DNA of 64,000 nt from Micromonospora aurantiaca ATCC 27029 (GTDB lineage Bacteria; Actinomycetota; Actinomycetes; Mycobacteriales; Micromonosporaceae): the NCBI RefSeq assembly GCF_000145235.1, contig NC_014391.1:744001-808000 (forward strand), in the 5' to 3' direction. The translations under genes were made by a program, and so were the position numbers. Positions within the stretch are counted from its first letter, which is position 1, and each line of letters starts with the position of its first letter. This document shows, one piece after another, positions 17,746 to 26,819 of the stretch. The notes beneath the pieces were generated by a model. That model worked only from the letters and a program-made list of their open reading frames with translations. It was not told the DNA's origin and searched no databases.

Positions 17746-18087
17746 GTGGAAGCTCTTCGACTGATTCTTCTCTACGTCCATCTGATCGGCTTCGCGCTGC
17801 TGCTCGGTGGTGCGATCGCCCAGTACGTCACCGGCCGGCTGCGGATCAACGCCGCCATGCTCTGGGGCGCGATCATCCAGATCCTCACCGGCATCGGGCT
17901 GTCCGCTCCGCTGCGGGACGGGGACGAGCCGGCCCCGGCGAAACTTGTTACCAAGTTGGTGCTCGCGCTGCTCATCTTCGTCATGGTCTTCTTCTCCCGT
18001 AAGCGGGAGACCGTCAACCGTGGCCACTTCCTCGCGATCGTCGGGTTGACGCTGGTCAACGCTGCCGTCGCGGTGTTCTGGCGTTAG
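17746..18087 (+). CDS. small integral membrane protein
   Basis: 113 aa, not assigned to a family. Four hydrophobic segments are visible: LILLYVHLIGFALLLGGAIA, INAAMLWGAIIQILTGIGLS, LVTKLVLALLIFVMVFF and FLAIVGLTLVNAAVAVFW, joined by short charged loops. GTG 17746 is preferred because GGAGG (17732-17736) sits nine bases upstream; an ATG at 17737 would place that site too close. Similar four-helix proteins are common in actinobacteria with no known function. It is a single gene between the maltose locus and the nucleoside transporter. Confidence 0.75.
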   Translation: MEALRLILLYVHLIGFALLLGGAIAQYVTGRLRINAAMLWGAIIQILTGIGLSAPLRDGDEPAPAKLVTKLVLALLIFVMVFFSRKRETVNRGHFLAIVGLTLVNAAVAVFWR

Positions 18088-18180
18088 TTCGCCAGGAGTC
18101 GGGGAAGCTCGGGAAAACGGACGTTCGCGACACCACCGTGCGCGCCTGCCGGCATGAGAAGTGACGTGCCCCACCCAAGG

Positions 18181-18196
18181 GTTACACCGGGGTAAC
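18181..18196. promoter_or_regulatory. GTTAC-N6-GTAAC palindrome upstream of the nucleoside transporter operon
   Basis: GTTAC (18181-18185) and GTAAC (18192-18196) form an inverted repeat about 150 bases upstream of the BMP lipoprotein gene, in an otherwise gene-free 258-bp gap. A second small hairpin (CACCGCG 18307-18313 with CGCGGTG 18319-18325) lies just before the ribosome site. An operator and a leader hairpin are possible; the regulator is unknown. Confidence 0.4.
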
Positions 18197-18345
18197 AGAC
18201 GCTCAACAGTCGTGCACGATTGTCGGCCGGTGGGTGGGCGCGGGCGTACGCTCCCGTCCGTAACGTGGGACGCCGGCGGCACACCGCAGGCCGGCGAAGG
18301 GCTGTGCACCGCGCACGACGCGGTGTGCAAGGGGAAGGAGACGTC

Positions 18346-19434
18346 TTGCGCTCTGTGCGTGGGATGCGGATCGCCTCCGCCATCGTGGCGGGTGGACTCG
18401 TGCTGGGCGCTGCCGCGTGTGGTGAGGCTCCGGACGACGACAAGAACGCCGGCGGCGACGGTGGCAAGAAGTTCAGCGCCTGCATGGTGACCGACGTCGG
18501 CGGCATCGACGACAAGTCCTTCAACGCCTCGGCCTGGAAGGGCCTCCAGGAGGCGCAGAAGGAGAACGACAAGATCGAGATCAAGAACGTCCAGTCGAAG
18601 GCCGAGGCGGACTACGAGGTCAACCTGACCGGGTTCGTCAACCAGAAGTGCGACTTCATCCTGGCCGTCGGTGGCCTGATGTCGGACGCCACCAAGGCGG
18701 CGGCTGAGAAGAACCCGAACCAGCAGTTCGGCATCGTCGACGCCAACCCGGGTGTGTCGAACGTCTACCCGATGCAGTTCGACACCGCGCAGGCCGCGTT
18801 CCAGGCCGGTTACCTGGCCGCCGGGATGAGCAAGTCCGGCAAGGTCGGCACCTACGGTGGCCTGCCGATCCCGCCGGTCACCATCTTCATGGACGGCTTC
18901 GCCGACGGCGTGGCGTACTACAACAAGGCCAAGAGCAAGAACGTCCAGGTTCTGGGCTGGGACAAGGCCGCCCAGAAGGGCTCCTTCGCGAACTCGTTCG
19001 AGAAGCAGGACGAGGGCAAGAAGGTCTCCGACGCGCTGGTCGCTCAGGGCGCCGACGTCGTGATGCCGGTCGCCGGTGGCGCCGGTCTCGGCACCACCTC
19101 CGCGGCCAAGGCCGCGGGCGGCAAGTACTCGGTCGTCTGGGTGGACATCGACGGCTGCGAGAGCACCCCGGACTGCGGGGTGATCCTGACCACCGTCGTC
19201 AAGAACATCCCCGAGGCCGTCAAGGAGGCCGTGGTGAAGGCCGCCGGTGGCGAGAAGCTCCAGTCCACCCCGGGCTTCGTCGGCACGCTGGCCAACACCG
19301 GCGTCTCGATCGCCCCGTACCACGACTTCGAGAGCAAGGTCCCCGCGGACCTGAAGGCCGAGGTCGACAAGATCAAGGCGGACATCGCCGCCGGCACCAT
19401 CACCGTCACCTCGAAGGCCCAGCCGACCAAGTGA
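18346..19434 (+). CDS. BMP-family nucleoside-binding lipoprotein (ABC transporter)
   Basis: 362 aa. A type II signal (about residues 1-25) ends at the lipobox GAAAC, so the protein is lipid anchored outside the membrane. The mature part has the BmpA/PnrA signature [18 protein letters not shown] and the domain for purine and pyrimidine nucleoside binding. TTG 18346 is chosen since AAGGAG (18335-18340) is five bases upstream; GTG 18355 and ATG 18364 are in frame but lie 14-23 bases from it. It heads a run with a two-domain ATPase, two permeases, cytidine deaminase and deoA, which supports nucleosides as the cargo. Confidence 0.9.
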   Translation: MRSVRGMRIASAIVAGGLVLGAAACGEAPDDDKNAGGDGGKKFSACMVTDVGGIDDKSFNASAWKGLQEAQKENDKIEIKNVQSKAEADYEVNLTGFVNQKCDFILAVGGLMSDATKAAAEKNPNQQFGIVDANPGVSNVYPMQFDTAQAAFQAGYLAAGMSKSGKVGTYGGLPIPPVTIFMDGFADGVAYYNKAKSKNVQVLGWDKAAQKGSFANSFEKQDEGKKVSDALVAQGADVVMPVAGGAGLGTTSAAKAAGGKYSVVWVDIDGCESTPDCGVILTTVVKNIPEAVKEAVVKAAGGEKLQSTPGFVGTLANTGVSIAPYHDFESKVPADLKAEVDKIKADIAAGTITVTSKAQPTK

Positions 19435-19642
19435 CGGTCCCGCCGGCCGCCGCGGTGCGATCATCGGCAGCGGGGGCCGGCGGGCACCAGGTTTGACGAT
19501 CCGGCCGTCCCGGCGCAACGGGGAAGGTACCCCGGCGCCGGGGCGGCCGATCACCTTGAATCCCCCGAACATCCCCACCCGGCGTGGTGGCGGCGCGGCA
19601 GGTCGCTACGCTGCACCATCGCTCGCACTCCAGGAGGTTGCG

Positions 19643-21211
19643 CTGAGACTCGAACTGCGCGGCATCACCAAACGGTTCGGTGATCTGGTCGCCAACGACC
19701 ACATCGACCTGACGGTGGAGCCTGGAGAGATCCACGCCCTGCTCGGCGAGAACGGCGCCGGCAAGTCGACCCTGATGAACGTGCTCTACGGCCTCTACCA
19801 GCCGGACGAGGGCGAGATCCTGGTCGACGGCAAGCCGCTGAAGCTCAAGGGCCCGTCGGACGCGATCGCCGCCGGGATCGGGATGGTGCACCAGCACTTC
19901 ATGCTGGTACCGGTCTTCACCGTGGCCGAGAACGTGATGCTCGGCGCCGAGCAGGTCAGGGGGCCCTTCGCCGGCATCCTCGACCGCCGGCGTGCCCGGC
20001 GCGAGGTCGCCGAGGTCTCCGAGCGGTACAACCTGCGCGTCGACCCGGACGCGGTGATCGAGGACCTGCCGGTCGGCATCCAGCAGCGGGTGGAGATCGT
20101 CAAGGCCCTCACCCGCGACGTCGACCTGCTGATCCTCGACGAGCCCACGGCCGTGCTCACGCCGCAGGAGACCGAGGAACTGCTCACCGTCATGCGGTCG
20201 CTCAAGGCCGCCGGCAAGTCGATCGTGTTCATCACCCACAAGCTGGGCGAGGTGAAGGCGATCGCCGACCGGATCACGGTGATCCGGCGCGGGAAGACCG
20301 TCGGCACCGCCGAGCCGAGCGCCAGCCGGGACGAGCTGGCCGCGCTGATGGTGGGACGCAGCGTCCGGCTGACGGTGGACAAGAAGCCTGGCACCCCCGG
20401 CAAGCCGATCCTGGAGGTCGCCGGCCTGGTCGTGGACGACGACCGGCAGGTACGCGCGGTCGACGGCGTCGACCTCACGGTGCACGCCGGCGAGGTGCTC
20501 GGCGTGGCGGGCGTGCAGGGCAACGGCCAGACCGAGCTGATCGAGGCGATCATGGGCCTGCGCCCGGTGCTCGCCGGCACGATCAGCCTCGACGGCGAGC
20601 CGACGCACGGCTGGTCGACCAAGAAGGTGCTCCGCGCCGGCGTCGGCTACGTGCCGGAGGACCGCAGCGTGGACGGCCTGGTCAAGGAGTTCTCCGTGGC
20701 GGAGAACCTGGTGCTCGACATCTACGACCGGCCGCCGTTCGGCAAGGGCCTGTCGCTCAAGCCCGAGGCCATCGCGAAGTCGGCGCGGGAGCGGATCGAG
20801 CAGTTCGACGTCCGTACCTCCTCGGCCGACGCGGCGGTCGGCACGCTCTCCGGCGGCAACCAGCAGAAGGTGATCGTGGCCCGGGAGCTGTCCCGGCCGC
20901 TGAAGCTCTTCATCGCCGCCCAGCCCACCCGGGGCGTGGACGTCGGCTCGATCGAGTTCATCCACAGCCGGGTCATCCGCGAACGGGACATCGGCACCGC
21001 GGTCATGGTGGTCTCCAGCGAACTGGACGAGGTGATCGGCCTGGCCGACCGGATCGCGGTCATGTACCGCGGGCGGATCATCGGCATCGTCGGCCCGGAC
21101 ACCCCGCGTGAGGAGATCGGCCTGCTGATGGCTGGCATCACCCCGGACGCCGCCACCCCGGACGCCGCCACCGCGACCGAGGACGGCCCTGGCAACGAGG
21201 ACGAGGCATGA
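19643..21211 (+). CDS. nucleoside ABC transporter ATP-binding protein (two ABC domains)
   Basis: About 522 aa. Domain 1 has Walker [10 protein letters not shown], signature [11 protein letters not shown] and Walker [13 protein letters not shown]. Domain 2 has the degenerate Walker [10 protein letters not shown] and signature [15 protein letters not shown], as usual in the nucleoside/ribose class, where one site is weak. The homologous N-terminus ([12 protein letters not shown]) begins right after CTG 19643, which lies five bases after a perfect AGGAGG (19632-19637). No ATG, GTG or TTG fits that site; the nearest in-frame alternative is TTG 19556, 29 codons upstream. Use of CTG as start is therefore inferred. 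It overlaps the permease gene by four bases. Confidence 0.9.
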   Translation: MRLELRGITKRFGDLVANDHIDLTVEPGEIHALLGENGAGKSTLMNVLYGLYQPDEGEILVDGKPLKLKGPSDAIAAGIGMVHQHFMLVPVFTVAENVMLGAEQVRGPFAGILDRRRARREVAEVSERYNLRVDPDAVIEDLPVGIQQRVEIVKALTRDVDLLILDEPTAVLTPQETEELLTVMRSLKAAGKSIVFITHKLGEVKAIADRITVIRRGKTVGTAEPSASRDELAALMVGRSVRLTVDKKPGTPGKPILEVAGLVVDDDRQVRAVDGVDLTVHAGEVLGVAGVQGNGQTELIEAIMGLRPVLAGTISLDGEPTHGWSTKKVLRAGVGYVPEDRSVDGLVKEFSVAENLVLDIYDRPPFGKGLSLKPEAIAKSARERIEQFDVRTSSADAAVGTLSGGNQQKVIVARELSRPLKLFIAAQPTRGVDVGSIEFIHSRVIRERDIGTAVMVVSSELDEVIGLADRIAVMYRGRIIGIVGPDTPREEIGLLMAGITPDAATPDAATATEDGPGNEDEA

Positions 21212-22572
21212 CCAACCCGAACCCCGTCTCGGGCTCGCCGGACAAGGAACCGGCGACCGAGGCGCAGGAGTCGCTGAGCGAGGCCCGGGCGACGCCGACG
21301 CAGCCGGCCGGTGACACCGAGCAGACGGTCCCCGCCACCGCGACCGCGAAGAAGCCGGACCCGGCCGGGGAGTCCCGCCCCAGCATGGGCCGGCTCTTTC
21401 TGGACAACCTCTGGGCGGCCAACACGCTCACCGTGACGGTGCTCGCGGTGCTGCTGGCGATGGTGGTCGGCGCGGTGCTGATCATCGTGTCCGACCCCGA
21501 GGTGCTCGCCACCTACAGCTACATCACCGCCCGTCCCACCGACGCGCTGAACGCCAGCTGGACTGTGGTCAGCGAGGCGTACGCGAACCTGTTCAAGGGC
21601 GCGATCTTCGACCCGGACGCGGTCGGCTTCACCGCCGCCATGAGCCCGATCTCGGAGACGCTCACCTACGCCGCGCCGCTCGTCTTCACCGGCCTGTCGG
21701 TGGCGCTCGCCTTCCGCGGCGGCCTGTTCAACATCGGCGCCCAGGGCCAGGCGACGATCGCCGTCATCCTGGCCGCCGTGGCCGGCTTCGCGCTGCCGCT
21801 GCCGCCCGTCGTGCACCTGCTGGTGGCGCTGATCGCCGGCGCGCTCGGCGGCGCGCTCTGGGGCTTCATCCCCGGCATCCTCAAGGCACGGGCCGGCGCG
21901 CACGAGGTGATCAACACGATCATGCTCAACTACGTGGCGGTCTACTTCCTGTCCTGGATCATCGTCCAGAACGGGGTGCAGAACCCGAACCGGGCGGACG
22001 CGATCAGCAAGCCGGTCGACTCCACCGCGCAGCTGCCCCGGCTGCTCGGCGAAGACCTGCGGGTGCACGCCGGCATCCTGCTCGCGGTGGCGGCCACCTG
22101 GTTCATCGCCTGGCTGCTCAACCGCTCCACGCTCGGCTTCGAGCTGCGGGCCGTGGGCGCGAACCCGGACGCGGCCCGGACCGCCGGCATCAGCGTCACG
22201 AAGACGTACGTGCTGGTGATGGTGTTCGCGGGCATGCTGGCCGGTCTCGGCGGCTCGACCATGGTGCTCGGCACCACCGCCACCGCGCTGACCCCGCTGG
22301 TGATCGCGCAGATCGGCTTCGACGGCATCCTGGTCGCGCTGCTCGGCCGCGTGAAGCCGTGGGGCGTGCTGCTGGCCGCGCTGCTGTTCGGCGCGCTCCA
22401 GGCCGGCGGCAACCGGATGCAGTCGTACTCCGGCATCTCGCTGGAACTGGTCACCGTGCTCCAGGCGCTCATCGTCATCTTCATCGCCGCGCCTGCCCTG
22501 GTGAAGACGATCTTCCAGCTCCGGGCGGCCCGCGCCGCCCGGTTGCAGACGAGCCTCGCGAAGGGCTGGTGA
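21208..22572 (+). CDS. nucleoside ABC transporter permease 1
   Basis: 454 aa, BPD_transp_2 family. The first 65 residues are polar, Thr/Glu/Pro rich and cytoplasmic, longer than usual. About eight to ten membrane helices follow ([19 protein letters not shown] to [28 protein letters not shown]). Sequences such as [42 protein letters not shown] and [19 protein letters not shown] are diagnostic of the YufP-type nucleoside permease. The ATG lies in an ATGA overlap with the ATPase gene and the stop is next to permease 2, so this is one operon. Confidence 0.92.
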   Translation: MTNPNPVSGSPDKEPATEAQESLSEARATPTQPAGDTEQTVPATATAKKPDPAGESRPSMGRLFLDNLWAANTLTVTVLAVLLAMVVGAVLIIVSDPEVLATYSYITARPTDALNASWTVVSEAYANLFKGAIFDPDAVGFTAAMSPISETLTYAAPLVFTGLSVALAFRGGLFNIGAQGQATIAVILAAVAGFALPLPPVVHLLVALIAGALGGALWGFIPGILKARAGAHEVINTIMLNYVAVYFLSWIIVQNGVQNPNRADAISKPVDSTAQLPRLLGEDLRVHAGILLAVAATWFIAWLLNRSTLGFELRAVGANPDAARTAGISVTKTYVLVMVFAGMLAGLGGSTMVLGTTATALTPLVIAQIGFDGILVALLGRVKPWGVLLAALLFGALQAGGNRMQSYSGISLELVTVLQALIVIFIAAPALVKTIFQLRAARAARLQTSLAKGW

Positions 22573-22574
22573 GC

Positions 22575-23855
22575 ATGTCCACCACCGCTGTCCCCGAGGT
22601 CGCCGTTACCGCGGTCGACGAGGGTTTCTGGACCCGCAACCGGAAGATCGGCGCGGTCCTGCTGGCGCTCGGTGTGCTCGCGGCGGTGCTGTTCGGCGCG
22701 CTCGCGACCGACCAGCACGCGCGGTTCACGCTCAGCGAGACCGAGGGCGGGGCCGCCCTGGAGATCAACGGTACGGTCGGCGCGATCCTGTTCGGGCTGA
22801 TCACCGCCGCGGCCGGAGGCGCGCTGCTGGCCGGTGTGCCGAAGCGCTGGTTCACGTTGCTGCTCGGCGCCGGGCTGGTCGCCTTCGTGCTGAGCTTCCT
22901 GTGCTGGCAGGTCTCGGCCGCGCCCGAGGGCCGCAACTTCATGCCGCTGGTGAACGTCGTCCGCGGCACGTTCATCCTGGCCCTGCCGCTGATCTTCGGC
23001 GCGCTCGCCGGTGTGCTCTGCGAGCGTTCCGGCGTGGTGAACGTGGCGATCGAGGGCCAGCTCCTGATGGGCGCCTTCTCCGGTGCGCTGTTCGGCAGCA
23101 TGTCCGGCAGCGTCTGGGTGGGCCTGGTGGCCGCCGCCATCGGTGGCGCGTTCATCTCGTTCCTGCTGGCCGTGTTCTCCATCCGCTACCTGGTCGACCA
23201 GGTGGTCATGGGCATCGTGCTCAACCTGCTCGCGGTCGGCATCACCGGCTTCCTGTACGAGCGGCTGATGCAGACCGACGCGGCGAAGTACAACAGCGCG
23301 CCCCGGTTCGGCAACTGGGAGATCCCGCTGCTGTCCGACATCCCGCTGCTCGGTCCGGCGCTGTTCCGGGGCAACATCTTCCTCTACGTCGGCCTGCTGC
23401 TGGTGCTCGTCATCCACCTGGCGCTGTTCCGTACCCGGTGGGGCCTGCGGACCCGCTCGGTCGGCGAGCACCCGACCGCCGCGGACACGCTGGGCGTGAA
23501 GGTGCTGCGGCTGCGCTACCGCAACGTGATCCTGGCCGGTCTGGTGGCAGGCGTCGGCGGCGCCTCGTACACGCTGGCGCTCTACTCGTTCACCAAGAAC
23601 ATGATCGGCGGTAAGGGCTTCATCGCCCTGGCCGCGCTGATCTTCGGCCGGTGGAGCCCGACCGGCGCGCTGCTGGCGGCGCTGTTCTTCGGCTTCGCCG
23701 ACCAGCTCGCCACCTACCTGGGCGCGATCGGCAGCAGCATCCCGAGCCAGTTCCTGGCGATGCTGCCGTACCTGGCGACGATCCTGGCCGTGGCCGGGCT
23801 GGTCGGCAAGGTCCGGGCGCCGGCCGCCGACGGCAAGCCGTACATCAAGGGCTGA
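22575..23855 (+). CDS. nucleoside ABC transporter permease 2
   Basis: 426 aa, BPD_transp_2 family, the YufQ-type partner. Membrane helices run from IGAVLLALGVLAAVLFGAL to MLPYLATILAVAGLVGKV. Conserved pieces are CERSGVVNVAIEGQLLMGAF, VDQVVMGIVLNLLAVGITGF and GLRTRSVGEHPTAADTLGV. ATG 22575 is taken as the start because AAGGG lies nine bases upstream; GTG 22569, overlapping the previous stop as GTGA, is also possible. With permease 1 it forms the membrane channel. The cytidine deaminase gene follows after about 100 bases. Confidence 0.92.
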   Translation: MSTTAVPEVAVTAVDEGFWTRNRKIGAVLLALGVLAAVLFGALATDQHARFTLSETEGGAALEINGTVGAILFGLITAAAGGALLAGVPKRWFTLLLGAGLVAFVLSFLCWQVSAAPEGRNFMPLVNVVRGTFILALPLIFGALAGVLCERSGVVNVAIEGQLLMGAFSGALFGSMSGSVWVGLVAAAIGGAFISFLLAVFSIRYLVDQVVMGIVLNLLAVGITGFLYERLMQTDAAKYNSAPRFGNWEIPLLSDIPLLGPALFRGNIFLYVGLLLVLVIHLALFRTRWGLRTRSVGEHPTAADTLGVKVLRLRYRNVILAGLVAGVGGASYTLALYSFTKNMIGGKGFIALAALIFGRWSPTGALLAALFFGFADQLATYLGAIGSSIPSQFLAMLPYLATILAVAGLVGKVRAPAADGKPYIKG

Positions 23856-23959
23856 CCGCCCGCCGCGACACCGTGCCCGGCGGGGCGACCCGCCGGGCAT
23901 CGTCGTCTCCGGCCGCACCCGCGACCGATCGGCGTTGATTGGGCAGAATGGGGGTTGTG

Positions 23960-24661
23960 ATGGAGATCGACTGGGAGCGGCTGCGTACCGCCGCCACCGA
24001 GGTCATGCGGCACGCCTACGTGCCGTACTCGAAGTTCCCGGTGGGTGCCGCCGCGCTCGTCGACGACGGCCGGGTCGTGGTCGGCTGCAACGTGGAGAAC
24101 GCCGGCTACGGCGTCACGCTCTGCGCCGAGTGCGGCGTGGTCTCGCAACTGCACGCGACCGGCGGAGGCCGGATCGTGGCGCTGTCCTGCGTCGACGCCA
24201 CCGGTGAGCCGCTGATGCCGTGCGGCAGGTGCCGGCAGCTGCTCTGGGAGCAGGGCGGGCCGGAGTGCCTGGTCGAGGCGAAGGGCGGACCGCTGCGGAT
24301 GGCGGAGCTGCTGCCGCACGCCTTCGACGTGGCCGACATCGAGGCGGTGACCGGCGAGCACCCGGTGCCCGTGGTGCCGGACCGGCTGGCCGCCTGGCGG
24401 GGCCGGGGCACCGTGTTCGTGCACCCCGACCTGTCGGCCGGGCAGCAGGTCTGGACGACGTACTGGGAGCGGTCGTCCGGTGAGACCGAGGACGCCGAGA
24501 CCGGCGTGCTGGAGGAGGGGTCGACCTGGGACGACCCGGCCGAGGCGATCGCGTGGGGACTGGCGCGGACGCCGCGCGTGGTCGTGGTGGACGCCTCGGG
24601 GACGATCTTCTGGGCTGGTGAGGGTGAGCCTCCCACGGAGATTCCGGTCCGCTGGGGTTGA
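23960..24661 (+). CDS. cdd: cytidine deaminase with an extra C-terminal domain
   Basis: 233 aa, while cytidine deaminases are normally about 130. The N-terminal part is a complete Cdd: zinc ligands Cys55, Cys88 and Cys91 (motifs CAE and PCGRC) and catalytic Glu57, ending at LLPHAFDVADIE. It deaminates cytidine and deoxycytidine to uridine forms. The last ~100 residues (VFVHPDLSAGQQVWTTYW, WDDPAEAIAWGLARTPRVVVVD, ending IPVRWG) are not part of the usual enzyme and are not recognised; the segment reads like a small alpha/beta domain. ATG 23960 is used; GTG 23957 is equally possible. It sits between the transporter and deoA, consistent with salvage of imported nucleosides. Confidence 0.9.
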   Translation: MEIDWERLRTAATEVMRHAYVPYSKFPVGAAALVDDGRVVVGCNVENAGYGVTLCAECGVVSQLHATGGGRIVALSCVDATGEPLMPCGRCRQLLWEQGGPECLVEAKGGPLRMAELLPHAFDVADIEAVTGEHPVPVVPDRLAAWRGRGTVFVHPDLSAGQQVWTTYWERSSGETEDAETGVLEEGSTWDDPAEAIAWGLARTPRVVVVDASGTIFWAGEGEPPTEIPVRWG

Positions 24662-24750
24662 GTCGGGGTTGCGGTTGGGGCCGGGGCCGACCTGGTCACC
24701 GTTCGCGGGTCGGTGCGGCCACGCGCGATCAACTGATTGGATCTTGAGAA

Positions 24751-26031
24751 GTGAGTGCTTTTACGGCGGTTGACGTCATCCGGGCGAAGCGGGACGGGGG
24801 TGTGCTGAGCGACGGGCAGATCGACTGGGTGGTCGACGCGTACACCAAGGGTCTGGTCGCCGACGAGCAGATGTCGGCGCTGGCCATGGCGATCCTGCTG
24901 CGCGGCATGACCGCCCCGGAGATCGCCCGGTGGACCGCCGCCATGATCGCCAGCGGCGAGCGGCTCGACCTGTCGCCGGTGTCCCGGCCGACGGTGGACA
25001 AGCACTCCACCGGCGGCGTCGGTGACAAGATCACCCTGCCGCTGACCCCGCTGGTGGCCGCGTGCGGCGCGGCGGTGCCGCAGCTGTCCGGCCGGGGCCT
25101 GGGCCACACCGGCGGCACGCTGGACAAGCTGGAGTCGATCCCGGGCTGGCGGGCGGCGCTCACCAACGACGAGTTCATCGCCCAGCTCCGCGACGTGGGG
25201 GCGGTTATCTGCGCGGCCGGCGACGGGCTCGCCCCGGCCGACCGCAAGCTGTACGCGTTGCGCGACGTCACCGGCACCGTCGAGGCGATCCCGCTGATCG
25301 CCAGCTCGATCATGAGCAAGAAGATCGCCGAGGGGACCGGCGCGCTGGTGCTCGACGTGAAGGTCGGCTCCGGCGCGTTCATGAAGAACGTCGACGACGC
25401 CCGCGAGCTGGCCCGCACCATGGTCGAGCTGGGCGGCGCGCACGGCGTACGGACGGTCGCCCTGCTCACCGACATGTCCACCCCGCTCGGCCTCGCAGTG
25501 GGCAACGCGGTCGAGGTGACCGAGTCGGTGGAGGTGCTCGCCGGTGGCGGTCCGGCCGACGTGGTGGAGCTGACGCTGGCACTGGCCCGGGAGATGCTCG
25601 ACGCGGCCGGGCTGCCGGACGCCGACCCGGAGGCGGCACTGCGGGACGGCCGGGCGATGGACTCCTGGCGCACGATGATCCGGGCGCAGGGCGGTGACCC
25701 GGACGCACCGATGCCCACCGCGAACGAGGTCGAGCTGGTCACCGCCACCGAGGACGGCTGGGTCGCCGACGTCGACGCGTACGCGATCGGGGTGGCCGCG
25801 TGGCGTCTCGGCGCGGGCCGGGCCCGCAAGGAGGACCCGGTGAGCATCCCGGCCGGCGTGGTGCTGCACAAGCGCCGCGGTGACCGGGTGCGCGTCGGCG
25901 ACCCGCTGTTCGAGCTGCGGGCCGAGCACGCCGAGCGGATGCCCGCCGCGCTGGACGAGGCGCGCCGCGCGGTGCGGGTGGCACCGGACGCGCCGGACGC
26001 GACGCCTCTGGTCGTCGAGCGGATCGGCTGA
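24751..26031 (+). CDS. deoA: thymidine / pyrimidine-nucleoside phosphorylase
   Basis: 426 aa. The family signature around SGRGLGHTGGTLDKLESIPG is present together with KHSTGGVGDKITLPL (about residues 81-95) and the phosphate-binding glycine loop. It splits thymidine or (deoxy)uridine with phosphate into base and (deoxy)ribose 1-phosphate. GTG 24751 begins the typical N-terminus SAFTAVDVIRAKRDGGVLSD. It follows cdd, so cytidine can be turned into uridine and then uracil in sequence, with the sugar handled later by the mutase and DeoC encoded further on. A hairpin follows its stop. Confidence 0.95.
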   Translation: MSAFTAVDVIRAKRDGGVLSDGQIDWVVDAYTKGLVADEQMSALAMAILLRGMTAPEIARWTAAMIASGERLDLSPVSRPTVDKHSTGGVGDKITLPLTPLVAACGAAVPQLSGRGLGHTGGTLDKLESIPGWRAALTNDEFIAQLRDVGAVICAAGDGLAPADRKLYALRDVTGTVEAIPLIASSIMSKKIAEGTGALVLDVKVGSGAFMKNVDDARELARTMVELGGAHGVRTVALLTDMSTPLGLAVGNAVEVTESVEVLAGGGPADVVELTLALAREMLDAAGLPDADPEAALRDGRAMDSWRTMIRAQGGDPDAPMPTANEVELVTATEDGWVADVDAYAIGVAAWRLGAGRARKEDPVSIPAGVVLHKRRGDRVRVGDPLFELRAEHAERMPAALDEARRAVRVAPDAPDATPLVVERIG

Positions 26032-26058
26032 CCGGGACCGGCCATGGTGCCGGCCCGG
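26032..26058 (+). terminator. stem-loop after deoA
   Basis: CCGGGACCGGC (26032-26042) pairs with GCCGGCCCGG (26049-26058) with a single bulged A and a six-base loop. It starts directly at the deoA stop codon and precedes the DUF4272 gene by about 75 bases, so it probably reduces read-through from the nucleoside operon. Confidence 0.6.
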
Positions 26059-26132
26059 CCGGAGCCGCTATCCTCCCAGGCCAGGGGGGATCGGCCGGCG
26101 ACGAGCCGAGGTGAGCAGACAGGGGCTTGACC

Positions 26133-26813
26133 GTGCGCGTACCCGCTCCCGATCCCCGGGCCGTCCGGGAGGCGAGCCTGGACGAGTTGTCCCGGCTGGG
26201 TCTTCCGCTGCCGCCGCCGCAGTTCCCGCTGGTGTGGGAGCCGGGCGACGAGATCGAGCTGCGTCCGACCCCGGAGATCGAGGCCCGGATCGCGGTGCTG
26301 CACGTGATCCTGGCCCGTTGCTTCGGGATGCCCGCCCGGGCGGCGATGGGCTGGCTGCTGGAGTCGCACCTGGTCGACTCGGTGACGCCGCCGGAGTGGC
26401 AGTTCGTGATGGGCGGCCGGGGCGACCACAGGTCGTTCGTGCTGCACCACGACGCCCTGTTCTCGCTGGCCTGGGTGCTCGGGCTGGCCAAGGAGCTGGA
26501 CCCGACGGTGCCGGTGGACGAGCGGCTGGTCGAGCGGATGCCGAACCTGGTCGCGGGGGAGACGTTCGGCCAGTGGCGGGCCCGGATCCTGGCCGCGCCG
26601 CAGCATCCCGGTGACGCCGCGGCACTGTTGGACCTGCACTACTGCCTCGACTGGGCGTACCTGGAGACCGAGAAGGCGGGTGGCGCGCTGCCGGGGCTGG
26701 TGGACGCCAACGCGATCGGGCAGCGCCGGTGGGCGCTGGAGTGGGCGGTGGTGCTGCGCGGGCCGTACCACGACGAGCCGCCGGGCTGGGAAGAGGTCGA
26801 CCTCTCCACCTGA
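26133..26813 (+). CDS. DUF4272-like protein
   Basis: 226 aa, soluble. The pattern of residues (EIEARIAVLHVILARCFGMP near 45-64, FVMGGRGDHRSFVLHHDALFSLAWVLGLAKELD near 90-125, and a C-terminal DLHYCLDWAYLE and RRWALEWAV) resembles the DUF4272 family, whose function is unknown. GTG 26133 is preferred since AGGGG lies seven bases upstream; TTG 26127 is also in frame. It ends seven bases before the convergent RlmA gene. It may belong to the end of the nucleoside operon, but the hairpin after deoA argues for separate expression. Confidence 0.72.
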   Translation: MRVPAPDPRAVREASLDELSRLGLPLPPPQFPLVWEPGDEIELRPTPEIEARIAVLHVILARCFGMPARAAMGWLLESHLVDSVTPPEWQFVMGGRGDHRSFVLHHDALFSLAWVLGLAKELDPTVPVDERLVERMPNLVAGETFGQWRARILAAPQHPGDAAALLDLHYCLDWAYLETEKAGGALPGLVDANAIGQRRWALEWAVVLRGPYHDEPPGWEEVDLST

Positions 26814-26819
26814 GCGGGG

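Noticed and set aside
15565..19578. Very long minus-strand open frame (1337 codons) across the GH13, membrane and BMP genes
   Set aside because: It is antisense to well-supported genes, rich in Arg/Gly/Val/Asp from high-GC antisense codons, has no domain pattern, and such frames are common opposite GC-rich genes.
19493..19642. Upstream extension of the nucleoside ATPase from ATG-like or TTG starts
   Set aside because: The residues are Pro/Arg-rich and outside the family N-terminus, while AGGAGG sits just before CTG 19643.
21942..23918. Minus-strand 658-codon frame opposite the nucleoside permeases
   Set aside because: His/Gln/Arg-rich antisense composition; the permeases on the other strand have clear homology.
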